DNA of 64,000 nucleotides from Sphingorhabdus profundilacus (GTDB lineage: Bacteria > Pseudomonadota > Alphaproteobacteria > Sphingomonadales > Sphingomonadaceae), in assembly GCF_009769755.1 (NCBI RefSeq), contig NZ_SDWJ01000001.1:1364001-1428000 (forward strand), read 5' to 3'. Both the position numbers and the translations under genes were made by a program. This document shows positions 57,535 through 64,000 of the stretch, one piece after another (within the stretch, counting starts at the first letter, position 1; each line of letters begins with the position of its first letter). The notes below the pieces were generated by a model. The model worked only from the letters and a program-made list of their open reading frames with translations, was not told where the DNA came from and did not search any database.

Positions 57535-58542
57535 TTATTGCAAACGCACAACCTGTTCGATGGCCCCAAAAATACTGTGCCCGGCGTCGTCGCGAACCTC
57601 GATCCGGACAGTATCGCCGTCCTTCAAAAATGGCGTCGTCATTTCGCCTGTCTGGATTTTCTCAACCATTCGCACTTCGGCGATACAATTATAGCCTAGC
57701 CCCCCTTGCGCGACGGGTTTACCTGGCCCGCCGTCGGCATCACGATTGGACACTGTACCCGACCCGATTATGGAACCTGCACCCAGATTGCGGGTTTTCG
57801 CAAGATGTGCGATCAATATACCGAAATCAAATGTGCAATCATCCGACGCCACCGCACGGCCAAAAGGCGCGCCATTTAGATCGACCATCAAGGTACGATG
57901 CAGCTTTCCATCGCGCCAGAAATCCCCGAGGCTATCAGGTGTGACGAACACAGGTGACAGTGCGCTGGCCGGCTTGGACTGGACAAAGCCAAAGCCTTTT
58001 TCCAACTCCGCAGGGATCAGGTTCCGCAAGCTGACGTCATTGACCAACCCGACAAGACGGACATAGGACAGCGCATCTTGCGCCGAAACGCCGCGCGGTA
58101 CATCGCCGGTTACGACCACAATTTCCGCCTCCAGATCGCAACCCCATTCTTCATTGGCGAGTGATATATCGTCGCGTGCGCCCAGAAATTCGTCCGATCC
58201 GCCCTGATACATCAACGGATCATGCCAGAAACTGGCGGGCAATTCTGCCCCCCTTGCCTTTCGCACCAGTTCCACATGGTTGACATATGCAGAGCCATCG
58301 GCCCACTGGAAAGCGCGCGGTAAAGGCGCGGCGGCATCATGTTCGTGAAAGCGTTCGCGCGGTATTGCGGCATGTTCCAGATCGGTTGCCAACGCTTGCA
58401 ACCGGGGGGCAGTTCTGTCCCAATCGTCCAATGCCGACTGCAATGTGGGCGCTATATGTCCGGCATCGGCGTACCAGGCGAGGTCATTTGAAACGACGAC
58501 CAATTTGCCGTCACGGCCCGATTTTAACGATGCGAGTTTCAT
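57535..58542 (-). CDS. fahA: fumarylacetoacetate hydrolase family protein
   Basis: 335 residues from MKLASLKSGRDGKLVVVSND, with AGGAGAG placed 9 nt before the ATG (a GTG at 58548 is too near it). FAH cleaves fumarylacetoacetate to fumarate and acetoacetate, the last step of tyrosine breakdown. Metal-binding residues are in EEWGCDLEAEIVVVTGDVPR; IPAELEKGFGFVQSKPASAL and GSGTVSNRDADGG are family blocks. It shares a strand with hppD, VOC, marR, TonB and maiA. Bacterial FAH-fold enzymes also act on other substrates, so context carries weight. Confidence 0.88.
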   Translation of the reverse strand: MKLASLKSGRDGKLVVVSNDLAWYADAGHIAPTLQSALDDWDRTAPRLQALATDLEHAAIPRERFHEHDAAAPLPRAFQWADGSAYVNHVELVRKARGAELPASFWHDPLMYQGGSDEFLGARDDISLANEEWGCDLEAEIVVVTGDVPRGVSAQDALSYVRLVGLVNDVSLRNLIPAELEKGFGFVQSKPASALSPVFVTPDSLGDFWRDGKLHRTLMVDLNGAPFGRAVASDDCTFDFGILIAHLAKTRNLGAGSIIGSGTVSNRDADGGPGKPVAQGGLGYNCIAEVRMVEKIQTGEMTTPFLKDGDTVRIEVRDDAGHSIFGAIEQVVRLQ

Positions 58543-58611
58543 ATACACCCTCTCCTGTTTTTCCCATGATGCCTGCAGTTTACCGATGCGGCAACCATTT
58601 GGTGGAGCTTT

Positions 58612-59160
58612 TCATTCACCCCCCGGTTCGATGTGGAGCCAATCGGCATGTTTGGGGGCTTTTTTCGTGCGGTCCCATTCTTCCAACATGATGGGGGCCA
58701 CCGATTTCAATTCGGCATATTGATCATCTGTGCCTATGTCACAGGCCAGTTCCAACCGGTGACCATTGGGGTCGAAAAAGTAGATCGACCGAAATATGCC
58801 GTGATAGGTTGGCCCGAGCACGTCAACGCCCTCGGCCTCGATATGGGACTTTGCGGCTTTCAACATGTCAAAGTCGGCGACCTTGAACGCCAGATGCTGA
58901 ACCCATTCGGGTGTTTGCGTGTCACGGCCCATTTCAGGCTGATTGGGCAATTCGAAAAAAGCAAGGACATTGCCGCCACCACAATCAAGGAAGATGTGCA
59001 TATAAGGATCATAGGCCCCGGTAGAGGGCACATAATCTTCGGCAAAGGCGTTGGTGTAGGTAAATCCCATCACCCGTTCATACCACTCGACGGTCGTTTT
59101 GGCGTCCTTGCACCGATAGGCGACGTGGTGAATGCGTTCCGATTTAAATGGTATTGTCAT
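58612..59160 (-). CDS. VOC/glyoxalase-fold protein in the tyrosine cluster
   Basis: 182 residues with two VOC modules. Possible metal ligands are His in RIHHVAYRC, Glu in LAFFELPNQ, His in [11 protein letters not shown] and Glu in [10 protein letters not shown], the usual H-E-H-E spacing of glyoxalase-type metalloenzymes. It overlaps hppD by 4 nt and lies 69 bp before fahA. Its reaction is unknown; because hmgA is missing, a role in a ring-cleavage or isomerisation step is conceivable, but the small VOC fold is not that of homogentisate dioxygenase. Confidence 0.82.
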   Translation of the reverse strand: MTIPFKSERIHHVAYRCKDAKTTVEWYERVMGFTYTNAFAEDYVPSTGAYDPYMHIFLDCGGGNVLAFFELPNQPEMGRDTQTPEWVQHLAFKVADFDMLKAAKSHIEAEGVDVLGPTYHGIFRSIYFFDPNGHRLELACDIGTDDQYAELKSVAPIMLEEWDRTKKAPKHADWLHIEPGGE

Positions 59161-60251
59161 TGCGACGCCTCCAAGACACCTCTGTCGATTTGATCGCGTT
59201 CAATGCTTTCAAACAACGCCTTGAAATTACCCTCGCCGAACCCTTCATCGCCGCGGCGCTGGATAAATTCAAAGAAGACCGGACCAATTTGCGGCTGCGC
59301 GAAAATCTGCAGCAACAGGCGCGGCTGCCCGCCCTCGGTTGTACCATCGAGCAATATGCCGCGCTTTTGCAAAGCATCGGCGGGTTGCCCATGCCCCGGC
59401 AGGCGTTCGTCCAACATCTTGTAATAGGTTTCGGGCGGCGCGGTCATGAACGGCACACCCAGCTTTTGCAGATTATCCCAGCAGCCGATCAGATCGTCAC
59501 AAATCAGCGCGATATGCTGGATACCTTCGCCATTATAGGCGCGCAGATATTCCTCTATCTGCCCGCCGCCGGCCTTGCCTTCTTCGTTCAGGGGAATGCG
59601 GATCTTGCCATCGGGGGCGGTCATCGCACGACTGGTCAAGCCGGTATATTCGCCCTTGATGTCGAAATAGCGGATCTCGCGAAAGTTGAAGATGCGTTCA
59701 TACCAGGCGGACCAATGGGCCATGCGTCCACCATAGACATTATGCGTTAGATGGTCGATTTTCTGGAACCCTGCCCCCACAGGGTTACGCAGTATCCCAG
59801 GCAAATATTCAAAATCTATATCATAAATCGATAGCGCCTCCGGATTTTCCAATGTCGCGTAGCGGTCCACCAGATAAATGAATGCGCCGCCTATGCCTTT
59901 GATCGCCGGTATGCGTAACTCCATCACACCTGTCTTGCTTTCAACCGGTTCCGCACCGCGTGCAAGCGCCTCGGCATAAGCTTTGGCGGCATCTTTGACG
60001 CGAAAAGCCATGCCGCAAGCCGATGCGCCGTGCTCGGCAGCAAAGAAGGCAGCGGGGCTGCGCGGTTCATAATTGGCGATCAGGTTAATCTCCCCCTGAC
60101 GCCAGAGCTGGACATCCTTGGACCGGTGCGACGCGATATGCGAAAATCCCATACCTTGAAAAACTGGTTCCAACACGCCTTTTTCGGGCGCGGAAAATTC
60201 CACAAATTCAAAGCCATCTAGGCCAAGGGGATTTTCAAACAGGTCGGTCAT
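59157..60251 (-). CDS. hppD: 4-hydroxyphenylpyruvate dioxygenase
   Basis: 364 residues. It turns 4-hydroxyphenylpyruvate into homogentisate with Fe(II) and O2. The iron ligands are H167 ([12 protein letters not shown]), H246 (GIQHIALI) and E328 ([10 protein letters not shown]); the C-terminal helix [19 protein letters not shown] is typical. GGAG lies 6 nt before the ATG. It is translationally coupled to the VOC gene. The 82-bp gap after marR is the likely place for a promoter or operator. Confidence 0.96.
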   Translation of the reverse strand: MTDLFENPLGLDGFEFVEFSAPEKGVLEPVFQGMGFSHIASHRSKDVQLWRQGEINLIANYEPRSPAAFFAAEHGASACGMAFRVKDAAKAYAEALARGAEPVESKTGVMELRIPAIKGIGGAFIYLVDRYATLENPEALSIYDIDFEYLPGILRNPVGAGFQKIDHLTHNVYGGRMAHWSAWYERIFNFREIRYFDIKGEYTGLTSRAMTAPDGKIRIPLNEEGKAGGGQIEEYLRAYNGEGIQHIALICDDLIGCWDNLQKLGVPFMTAPPETYYKMLDERLPGHGQPADALQKRGILLDGTTEGGQPRLLLQIFAQPQIGPVFFEFIQRRGDEGFGEGNFKALFESIERDQIDRGVLEASQ

Positions 60252-60278
60252 GGGTCGCTCCGGTTATCGAAAGGGGCA

Positions 60279-60289
60279 GCAAGGCTTGC
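60279..60289. promoter_or_regulatory. short palindrome in the marR-hppD gap, candidate operator
   Basis: GCAAG-G-CTTGC lies 28 bp upstream of the hppD start. A second weaker inverted repeat, TTTG-GTAT-CAAA, is at about 60297-60308. Either could bind the MarR protein encoded just before it. No known consensus is matched. Confidence 0.3.
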
Positions 60290-60333
60290 AATGGAATTTT
60301 GGTATCAAATGAAACTAATTCGCACAAGCGGAT

Positions 60334-60786
60334 TCAGCCCAGTTCGGCAACCCGCGCCCGCAACAGGGCCAGCATATTTTCCAACGCCTGCGCTTGCCCG
60401 CTGCCGAGTATTTTCTCAAGCTCCGCCTCGACTGACAAAGCGAGCGGGACGATCTGATCATATAGTTCGCGGCCGGTACCGGTTAGCGCCAAATGATGCG
60501 ACCTTCCGTCTGCGGCATTCGGGGCACGGCCGATTAGTCCGCGATCTTCCAATGCCTTTGTTGCGCGGTTTACGGTCACCTTGTCCATTGCAGTTGCCTC
60601 GCATAATTCGCGCTGAGTGGCCGACACCCGTTCGCCCAATACCGCCATCAAGCGCCATTCGGGTATTTTCAGGGCAAAACGCCCGCGATAGGCACGGGCG
60701 ATAAGATCACTGATTGCGTTCGATGTGATCGACAATTGATAGGGCAGGAATTCAGCCAGTTTCAGTTGCTGCTTTGTCGGTGCCAT
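60334..60786 (-). CDS. MarR family transcriptional regulator
   Basis: 150 residues from MAPTKQQLKLAEFLPYQLS; the ATG overlaps the TonB receptor stop by one base (TGATG). Winged-helix features are PEWRLMAVLGERVSATQREL, the recognition helix AMDKVTVNRATKALEDRGLI, and the wing GRAPNAADGRSHHLALTGTG. MarR proteins near hppD often respond to homogentisate or related aromatics. Its place between the receptor and hppD suggests control of the cluster. Confidence 0.92.
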   Translation of the reverse strand: MAPTKQQLKLAEFLPYQLSITSNAISDLIARAYRGRFALKIPEWRLMAVLGERVSATQRELCEATAMDKVTVNRATKALEDRGLIGRAPNAADGRSHHLALTGTGRELYDQIVPLALSVEAELEKILGSGQAQALENMLALLRARVAELG

Positions 60787-62906
60787 CAGAAATCCAGTGC
60801 AATCCCAACCCAAATTGTCCGTGGCATCGCCCTTTCAATCACGCCATCGGCAGCGATTGCGGCATCCACCTGAGCATCGAACAGATTTTCGCCCCGCAGT
60901 TCAAGCTCGATTTTCGTACCAAGCCGATAATGAAGCCCGCCATCAATCGTGAACGCACCGCCCAAATGGCGGCTGTTAACGTCATCTTCAAACTGGCCGC
61001 TGACAAAGCGACCGGACAAATCGGCCCGCACCTTAGCCCCGTCATAACCAATGCCAAGATTTGCAAAATGCCGCGGCACCTGAGCGGGGCGCAGTCCGTC
61101 AAGGAGAGCAGCATTTCCGGACGCCTTGACCTGCGCGTCAACAAACGCATAGCTTGCCCGAACCCAAAATAGATTGACGGTGTAGGCCGCCTCGATTTCC
61201 AACCCCTTACTGTCGATAGCGTCGAGATTGCGGCGCTGACGAAACACGCCACCTGCACCGACAAAGCCGACGCCGGGAAAATTGCCAGGCCCGTTGCTCA
61301 ACCCGACATTGGCAATGGCATTGTTAAGTCTGTTCGCAAAAATCGTACCACTTAAGGTGACGCCGCCTTTTTCAAAGTCTGCGCCTATCTCCGCGCCCCT
61401 CAGGCGTTCTGGTGCAAGCAGTTCATTTGCCGCAGTCGCATCGGCCCCCACACGAAATGGCCGGTATAACTCGTTCAGGGTTGGCAATCGCCATGCAAGA
61501 TAGGCTGCGCCGCGAACCTTGAAGATATCGGTACTGCGCCAAACAATGCCGGCGCGGCCTGTGCCTTCCCAGCCGGACCGGTCCGAAAATCTATCGTCCG
61601 ACCGAACAGAGCCGCCAATATTCACTTCTTTCCTAAAACCGTCCGCGATACGCCAATGGTCTGCACGCGCGCCTGCGGTCAAGGTGAGCATATCGGTCAG
61701 ATCAAGGCTGGCCTCGGTGAACAGACCAACGGTGTCGCTGCCCCCCCCGGCACGACGATTTCGGCCGGGTGTCAGGCCTGTGAAAAAGAAATTCTCATTG
61801 GTTTCACCTACTGTCCGCCGCCAATCGGCACCCACGCGCAGTTCGGCGGAATCGCCAAGCGGGGGACGGACTTCAATCCTTGTACCAAGCCCGGTCGATG
61901 GCACCGAAAACTGGTCGAGCGTCAGACTAACCGAATTTCGGCCCGCGCCAATCGCGCCGAAACGGTTGGCAAACTGCCGTACCTGCACATAGCCAAGCGC
62001 ACTCCATTGCCAGCCGCCTGGCGTGCGATTGACCACCCGCAAGCTGGCATCGACGCCGCTATTCTGATTGTCCGAAAAATCAAAGCCACGGTCCCGATCA
62101 TCAGTAAAGGCGCGCATATTGGCCTGTAATTCGGTGTTCGCGGACAAGGGCGCAACCGCCCGAATGGCGATACCCCCCTGTTCATAGGCCGCCGGACGAT
62201 CAACAGCGCCGCGTTGACCTTCCTTGATCGGGATGAAGCCGTCACCGCGCGTGAAACTGCCTGATACCGAGATGCTGCCAGCGCCCAGGCTTTGCAAGAT
62301 GGCTGCCTTGGCATCGGCGCTGTTCCGGCTGCCAAAATAAGCAGCGCCTGTAATCCGATCCATGTTTTGCAGGCTATCCAGTTCGACCACACCCGCAAGC
62401 GCGCCTGTTCCGGCCGCCACCTGACCTGCGCCGCGCCTGATGCGTACTGAGGCAAGCTGCAAGGTGTCATACCCAGGCCAGCTAATCCAGCCGCCAAATG
62501 GATCAGCCTGCGGGACATCATCCAGCAAGAGTTGCGCCCGCGACGACGCATTGCCGCCCAGCCCTCGCAATGTGATGCCCTGGCTTGTTGGATTGGCCGA
62601 GCGTGCATCGGAACGCCGGAATTGCTGCAATCCTGCTGCTTGGGCCAATGCATTTTCAATGCGGGTGATATTCCCGCCTAATGTTATCTGAGATATCGGG
62701 TAACTGCTGTCGCTTTTTGTTTCCGCCAAAGCCCCGGTGACGACAATGTCCTTTTGATTTATTTTCACTGGATAATCGTCAAAGCGGCGGACACAGCCAT
62801 AGGTTGCCTGATCATCCGGATCGCGCACGGGCCATTCGCAATCTTGCGCCACCACCGGCGCAGCTATTATCAGCAGTGGTACTGCGGTTAACATCGCAGC
62901 TTTCAT
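60786..62906 (-). CDS. TonB-dependent outer-membrane receptor in the tyrosine cluster
   Basis: 706 residues. A signal peptide ends in VVAQ (about 21). A 30-residue segment with two Cys (CEWPVRDP, YGCVRRF) precedes the plug (KDIVVTGALAE, SQGITLRGLGGNASSRAQLL, GTGALAGVVELDSL), and then the barrel ends in WVGIALDF. Coupled by overlaps to maiA upstream and marR downstream, it probably imports an aromatic or related ligand. A run of eight G occurs in the coding strand at 61741-61748 (RAGGGSD). Confidence 0.9.
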   Translation of the reverse strand: MKAAMLTAVPLLIIAAPVVAQDCEWPVRDPDDQATYGCVRRFDDYPVKINQKDIVVTGALAETKSDSSYPISQITLGGNITRIENALAQAAGLQQFRRSDARSANPTSQGITLRGLGGNASSRAQLLLDDVPQADPFGGWISWPGYDTLQLASVRIRRGAGQVAAGTGALAGVVELDSLQNMDRITGAAYFGSRNSADAKAAILQSLGAGSISVSGSFTRGDGFIPIKEGQRGAVDRPAAYEQGGIAIRAVAPLSANTELQANMRAFTDDRDRGFDFSDNQNSGVDASLRVVNRTPGGWQWSALGYVQVRQFANRFGAIGAGRNSVSLTLDQFSVPSTGLGTRIEVRPPLGDSAELRVGADWRRTVGETNENFFFTGLTPGRNRRAGGGSDTVGLFTEASLDLTDMLTLTAGARADHWRIADGFRKEVNIGGSVRSDDRFSDRSGWEGTGRAGIVWRSTDIFKVRGAAYLAWRLPTLNELYRPFRVGADATAANELLAPERLRGAEIGADFEKGGVTLSGTIFANRLNNAIANVGLSNGPGNFPGVGFVGAGGVFRQRRNLDAIDSKGLEIEAAYTVNLFWVRASYAFVDAQVKASGNAALLDGLRPAQVPRHFANLGIGYDGAKVRADLSGRFVSGQFEDDVNSRHLGGAFTIDGGLHYRLGTKIELELRGENLFDAQVDAAIAADGVIERAMPRTIWVGIALDF

Positions 62907-63538
62907 GCTTCAGGATTTACCACATCAGGGTGTGCTGCTTTGAACGCTGGCAGGTCGGTCAAAACAGCATCGATCCGGACCAGTTTCGGAAATGCCGCCA
63001 ATGGCGTTTCAAACCGTCTGGCATTTGCCATTTGCGGCACCAGACAGACATCCGCCAGATTAGGCAAGTCGCCGCCGAACAGGCCGTCCGCTGGAGCCAT
63101 GGCTTCCAAAGCTGTAAAGCCTTCGATTATCCAGTGGCGGTACCAATTGTCGATGGCATTCTGATCCTGTCCCATTTGGTCTTTCAGATATTTCAGCACA
63201 CGCAGATTGTTGATCGGATGGATATCGGCGGCAATCAAAAGGGCCTGCGCCAAGGTTTTCGCGCGATCCACAGGGTTTGATGACACCATTGCCGGATCAG
63301 GATAGTTCGCGTCGAGATAATCGATAATCGCAAGGCTTTGGATCAGGTCATGCCCGTCAATCGACAGCATCGGCACAAAACCCTGCGGGTTGCGGGCGAC
63401 ATAATCAGCAGACTTATGCTGCCCTTCTATCAGACTCGTTGGAACACTTTGGTAGGTCACACCCTTTAGGTTGAGAGCGATGCGAACACGATAGCTGGCC
63501 GAAGAGCGCCAATAGTCAAAAAGCAGGATTTCGTTCAT
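62903..63538 (-). CDS. maiA: maleylacetoacetate isomerase (zeta-class GST)
   Basis: 211 residues from MNEILLFDYWRSSASYRVRI; an in-frame start at 63565 is less likely. It isomerises maleylacetoacetate to fumarylacetoacetate with glutathione. The zeta-class signature SSASYRVRIALNLKG carries the catalytic Ser, followed by NPQGFVPML, LIQSLAIIDYLD and ADIHPINNLRVLKYL. The first gene of the cluster; no ribosome site is obvious. It is divergent from the DUF2147 gene. Confidence 0.95.
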   Translation of the reverse strand: MNEILLFDYWRSSASYRVRIALNLKGVTYQSVPTSLIEGQHKSADYVARNPQGFVPMLSIDGHDLIQSLAIIDYLDANYPDPAMVSSNPVDRAKTLAQALLIAADIHPINNLRVLKYLKDQMGQDQNAIDNWYRHWIIEGFTALEAMAPADGLFGGDLPNLADVCLVPQMANARRFETPLAAFPKLVRIDAVLTDLPAFKAAHPDVVNPEA

Positions 63539-63632
63539 GTCGGTCGGGTTAGCATGCCGCCACAAAAAGGCAAAAACATTGCGGCAATATGATTGTACGC
63601 TATGAACGGTAAAGAGAAATTGAGGAGCACGT

Positions 63633-64000
63633 ATGTTTTATAGAAAATTATCCACTGCCTGTATTGCCCTGGGCTTATTGTCCGCATCGGCCCATGCCGC
63701 CGCGCCGGTTACGGGACGCTGGGTGACCCAAAGCAAAGATGGTGTGGTTGAAATCTACGAATGCGGGGCAACGATTTGCGGAAAGCTCGCCAAATTTCTG
63801 GTGCCACCACCCAACGGGATTGGCCAGAAAGACATTAACAATCCGAACAAGACGCTGCGTGGCCGGACATTGCTGGGGATGGATATTCTGACTGGTTTCA
63901 AAGAAGCCGGAAATGAATGGAAGGGACAGATTTACGACCCCAAGTCGGGCAAAACCTATCGGTCAGTAATTTACAAAGGCAAGTCGGGCAATCTGGTTGT
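63633..64000 (+). CDS. DUF2147 protein, 5' part (3' end outside window)
   Basis: At least 122 residues are seen before the window ends. The start MFYRKLSTACIALGLLSASA is a signal peptide ending near AHAA, and GAGGAG precedes the ATG. The body has GRWVTQSKDGVVEIYECGAT, CGKLAKFLVPP and LRGRTLLGMDILTGFK, all typical of DUF2147, a secreted family of unknown function. Divergent from maiA with 94 bp between. Confidence 0.85.
   Translation, partial: MFYRKLSTACIALGLLSASAHAAAPVTGRWVTQSKDGVVEIYECGATICGKLAKFLVPPPNGIGQKDINNPNKTLRGRTLLGMDILTGFKEAGNEWKGQIYDPKSGKTYRSVIYKGKSGNLV

Noticed and set aside
1-64000. Mobile elements, CRISPR arrays, tRNA or rRNA genes
   Set aside because: No transposase or integrase motifs, no regularly spaced repeats and no tRNA-like clover-leaf stretches were seen when reading the gaps; intergenic space is too small for most of these.

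Overview
The window looks like chromosomal DNA of an alphaproteobacterium of the order Sphingomonadales (Sphingorhabdus/Sphingopyxis-like; genus not decidable by eye). The grounds are the uninterrupted dcw cell-wall/division cluster, the tatABC-scpAB-nagZ-SPOR-argS block, the split glycine decarboxylase (gcvPA/gcvPB), the cpa-type Tad pilus genes, and abundant TonB-dependent receptors. I see no rRNA, tRNA, CRISPR array, insertion sequence or prophage gene. Almost every base is coding, and very many genes join through 4-nt ATGA overlaps.

Layout. 1-2394 (+): the 3' part of a GH97 glycoside hydrolase and a translationally coupled secreted esterase. 2519-4922 (+): wecB-wecC, making UDP-ManNAc and then UDP-ManNAcA. 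4923-6482 (-): an acyl-CoA synthetase abutting wecC stop to stop. 6586-11910 (-): a glycine-cleavage operon, gcvT-gcvH-gcvPA-gcvPB plus a DUF938 methyltransferase, behind a tandem glycine riboswitch. 12052-15036 (-): a dGTPase-like HD hydrolase and a TPR/SPOR protein. 15185-33478 (-): the complete dcw cluster, mraZ-rsmH-ftsL-ftsI-murE-murF-mraY-murD-ftsW-murG-murC-murB-ddl-ftsQ-ftsA-ftsZ. Upstream of mraZ on the same strand are an orphan GldG-like membrane protein, a small membrane protein and a cysteine synthase (33711-35889).

36029-38400 (+): a Zur-box-like palindrome, a TonB-dependent receptor resembling ZnuD, and an entericidin-like 40-residue lipoprotein. 38405-45468 (-): tatC, tatB, tatA, scpB, scpA, nagZ, a SPOR protein, argS and a lipoprotein of unknown function. 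45617-48003 (+): ispH, thrB, rnhA. 48066-50437 (-): a DUF1508 protein, an FAD oxidoreductase and an alpha/beta hydrolase. 50478-57482 (+): a Tad pilus operon, cpaA-B-C-D-E-tadB-tadC, without the expected cpaF ATPase or pilin genes. 57535-63538 (-): a tyrosine-catabolism cluster (maiA, TonB receptor, marR, hppD, VOC protein, fahA) lacking homogentisate dioxygenase. 63633 to the end (+): the 5' part of a DUF2147 protein.

Most of this is housekeeping. The points most worth a second look are the Tad locus that skips cpaF yet keeps a short frame ending in an ATGA overlap with tadB; the orphan GldG-like/small-membrane-protein pair before mraZ; the predicted zinc-regulated receptor; the tyrosine cluster with a coupled TonB receptor and regulator but no hmgA; and a tandem 21-bp repeat ahead of mraZ. 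I found no clearly undescribed multi-gene system. Functions are family-level readings from visible motifs and gene context; no searches were run.
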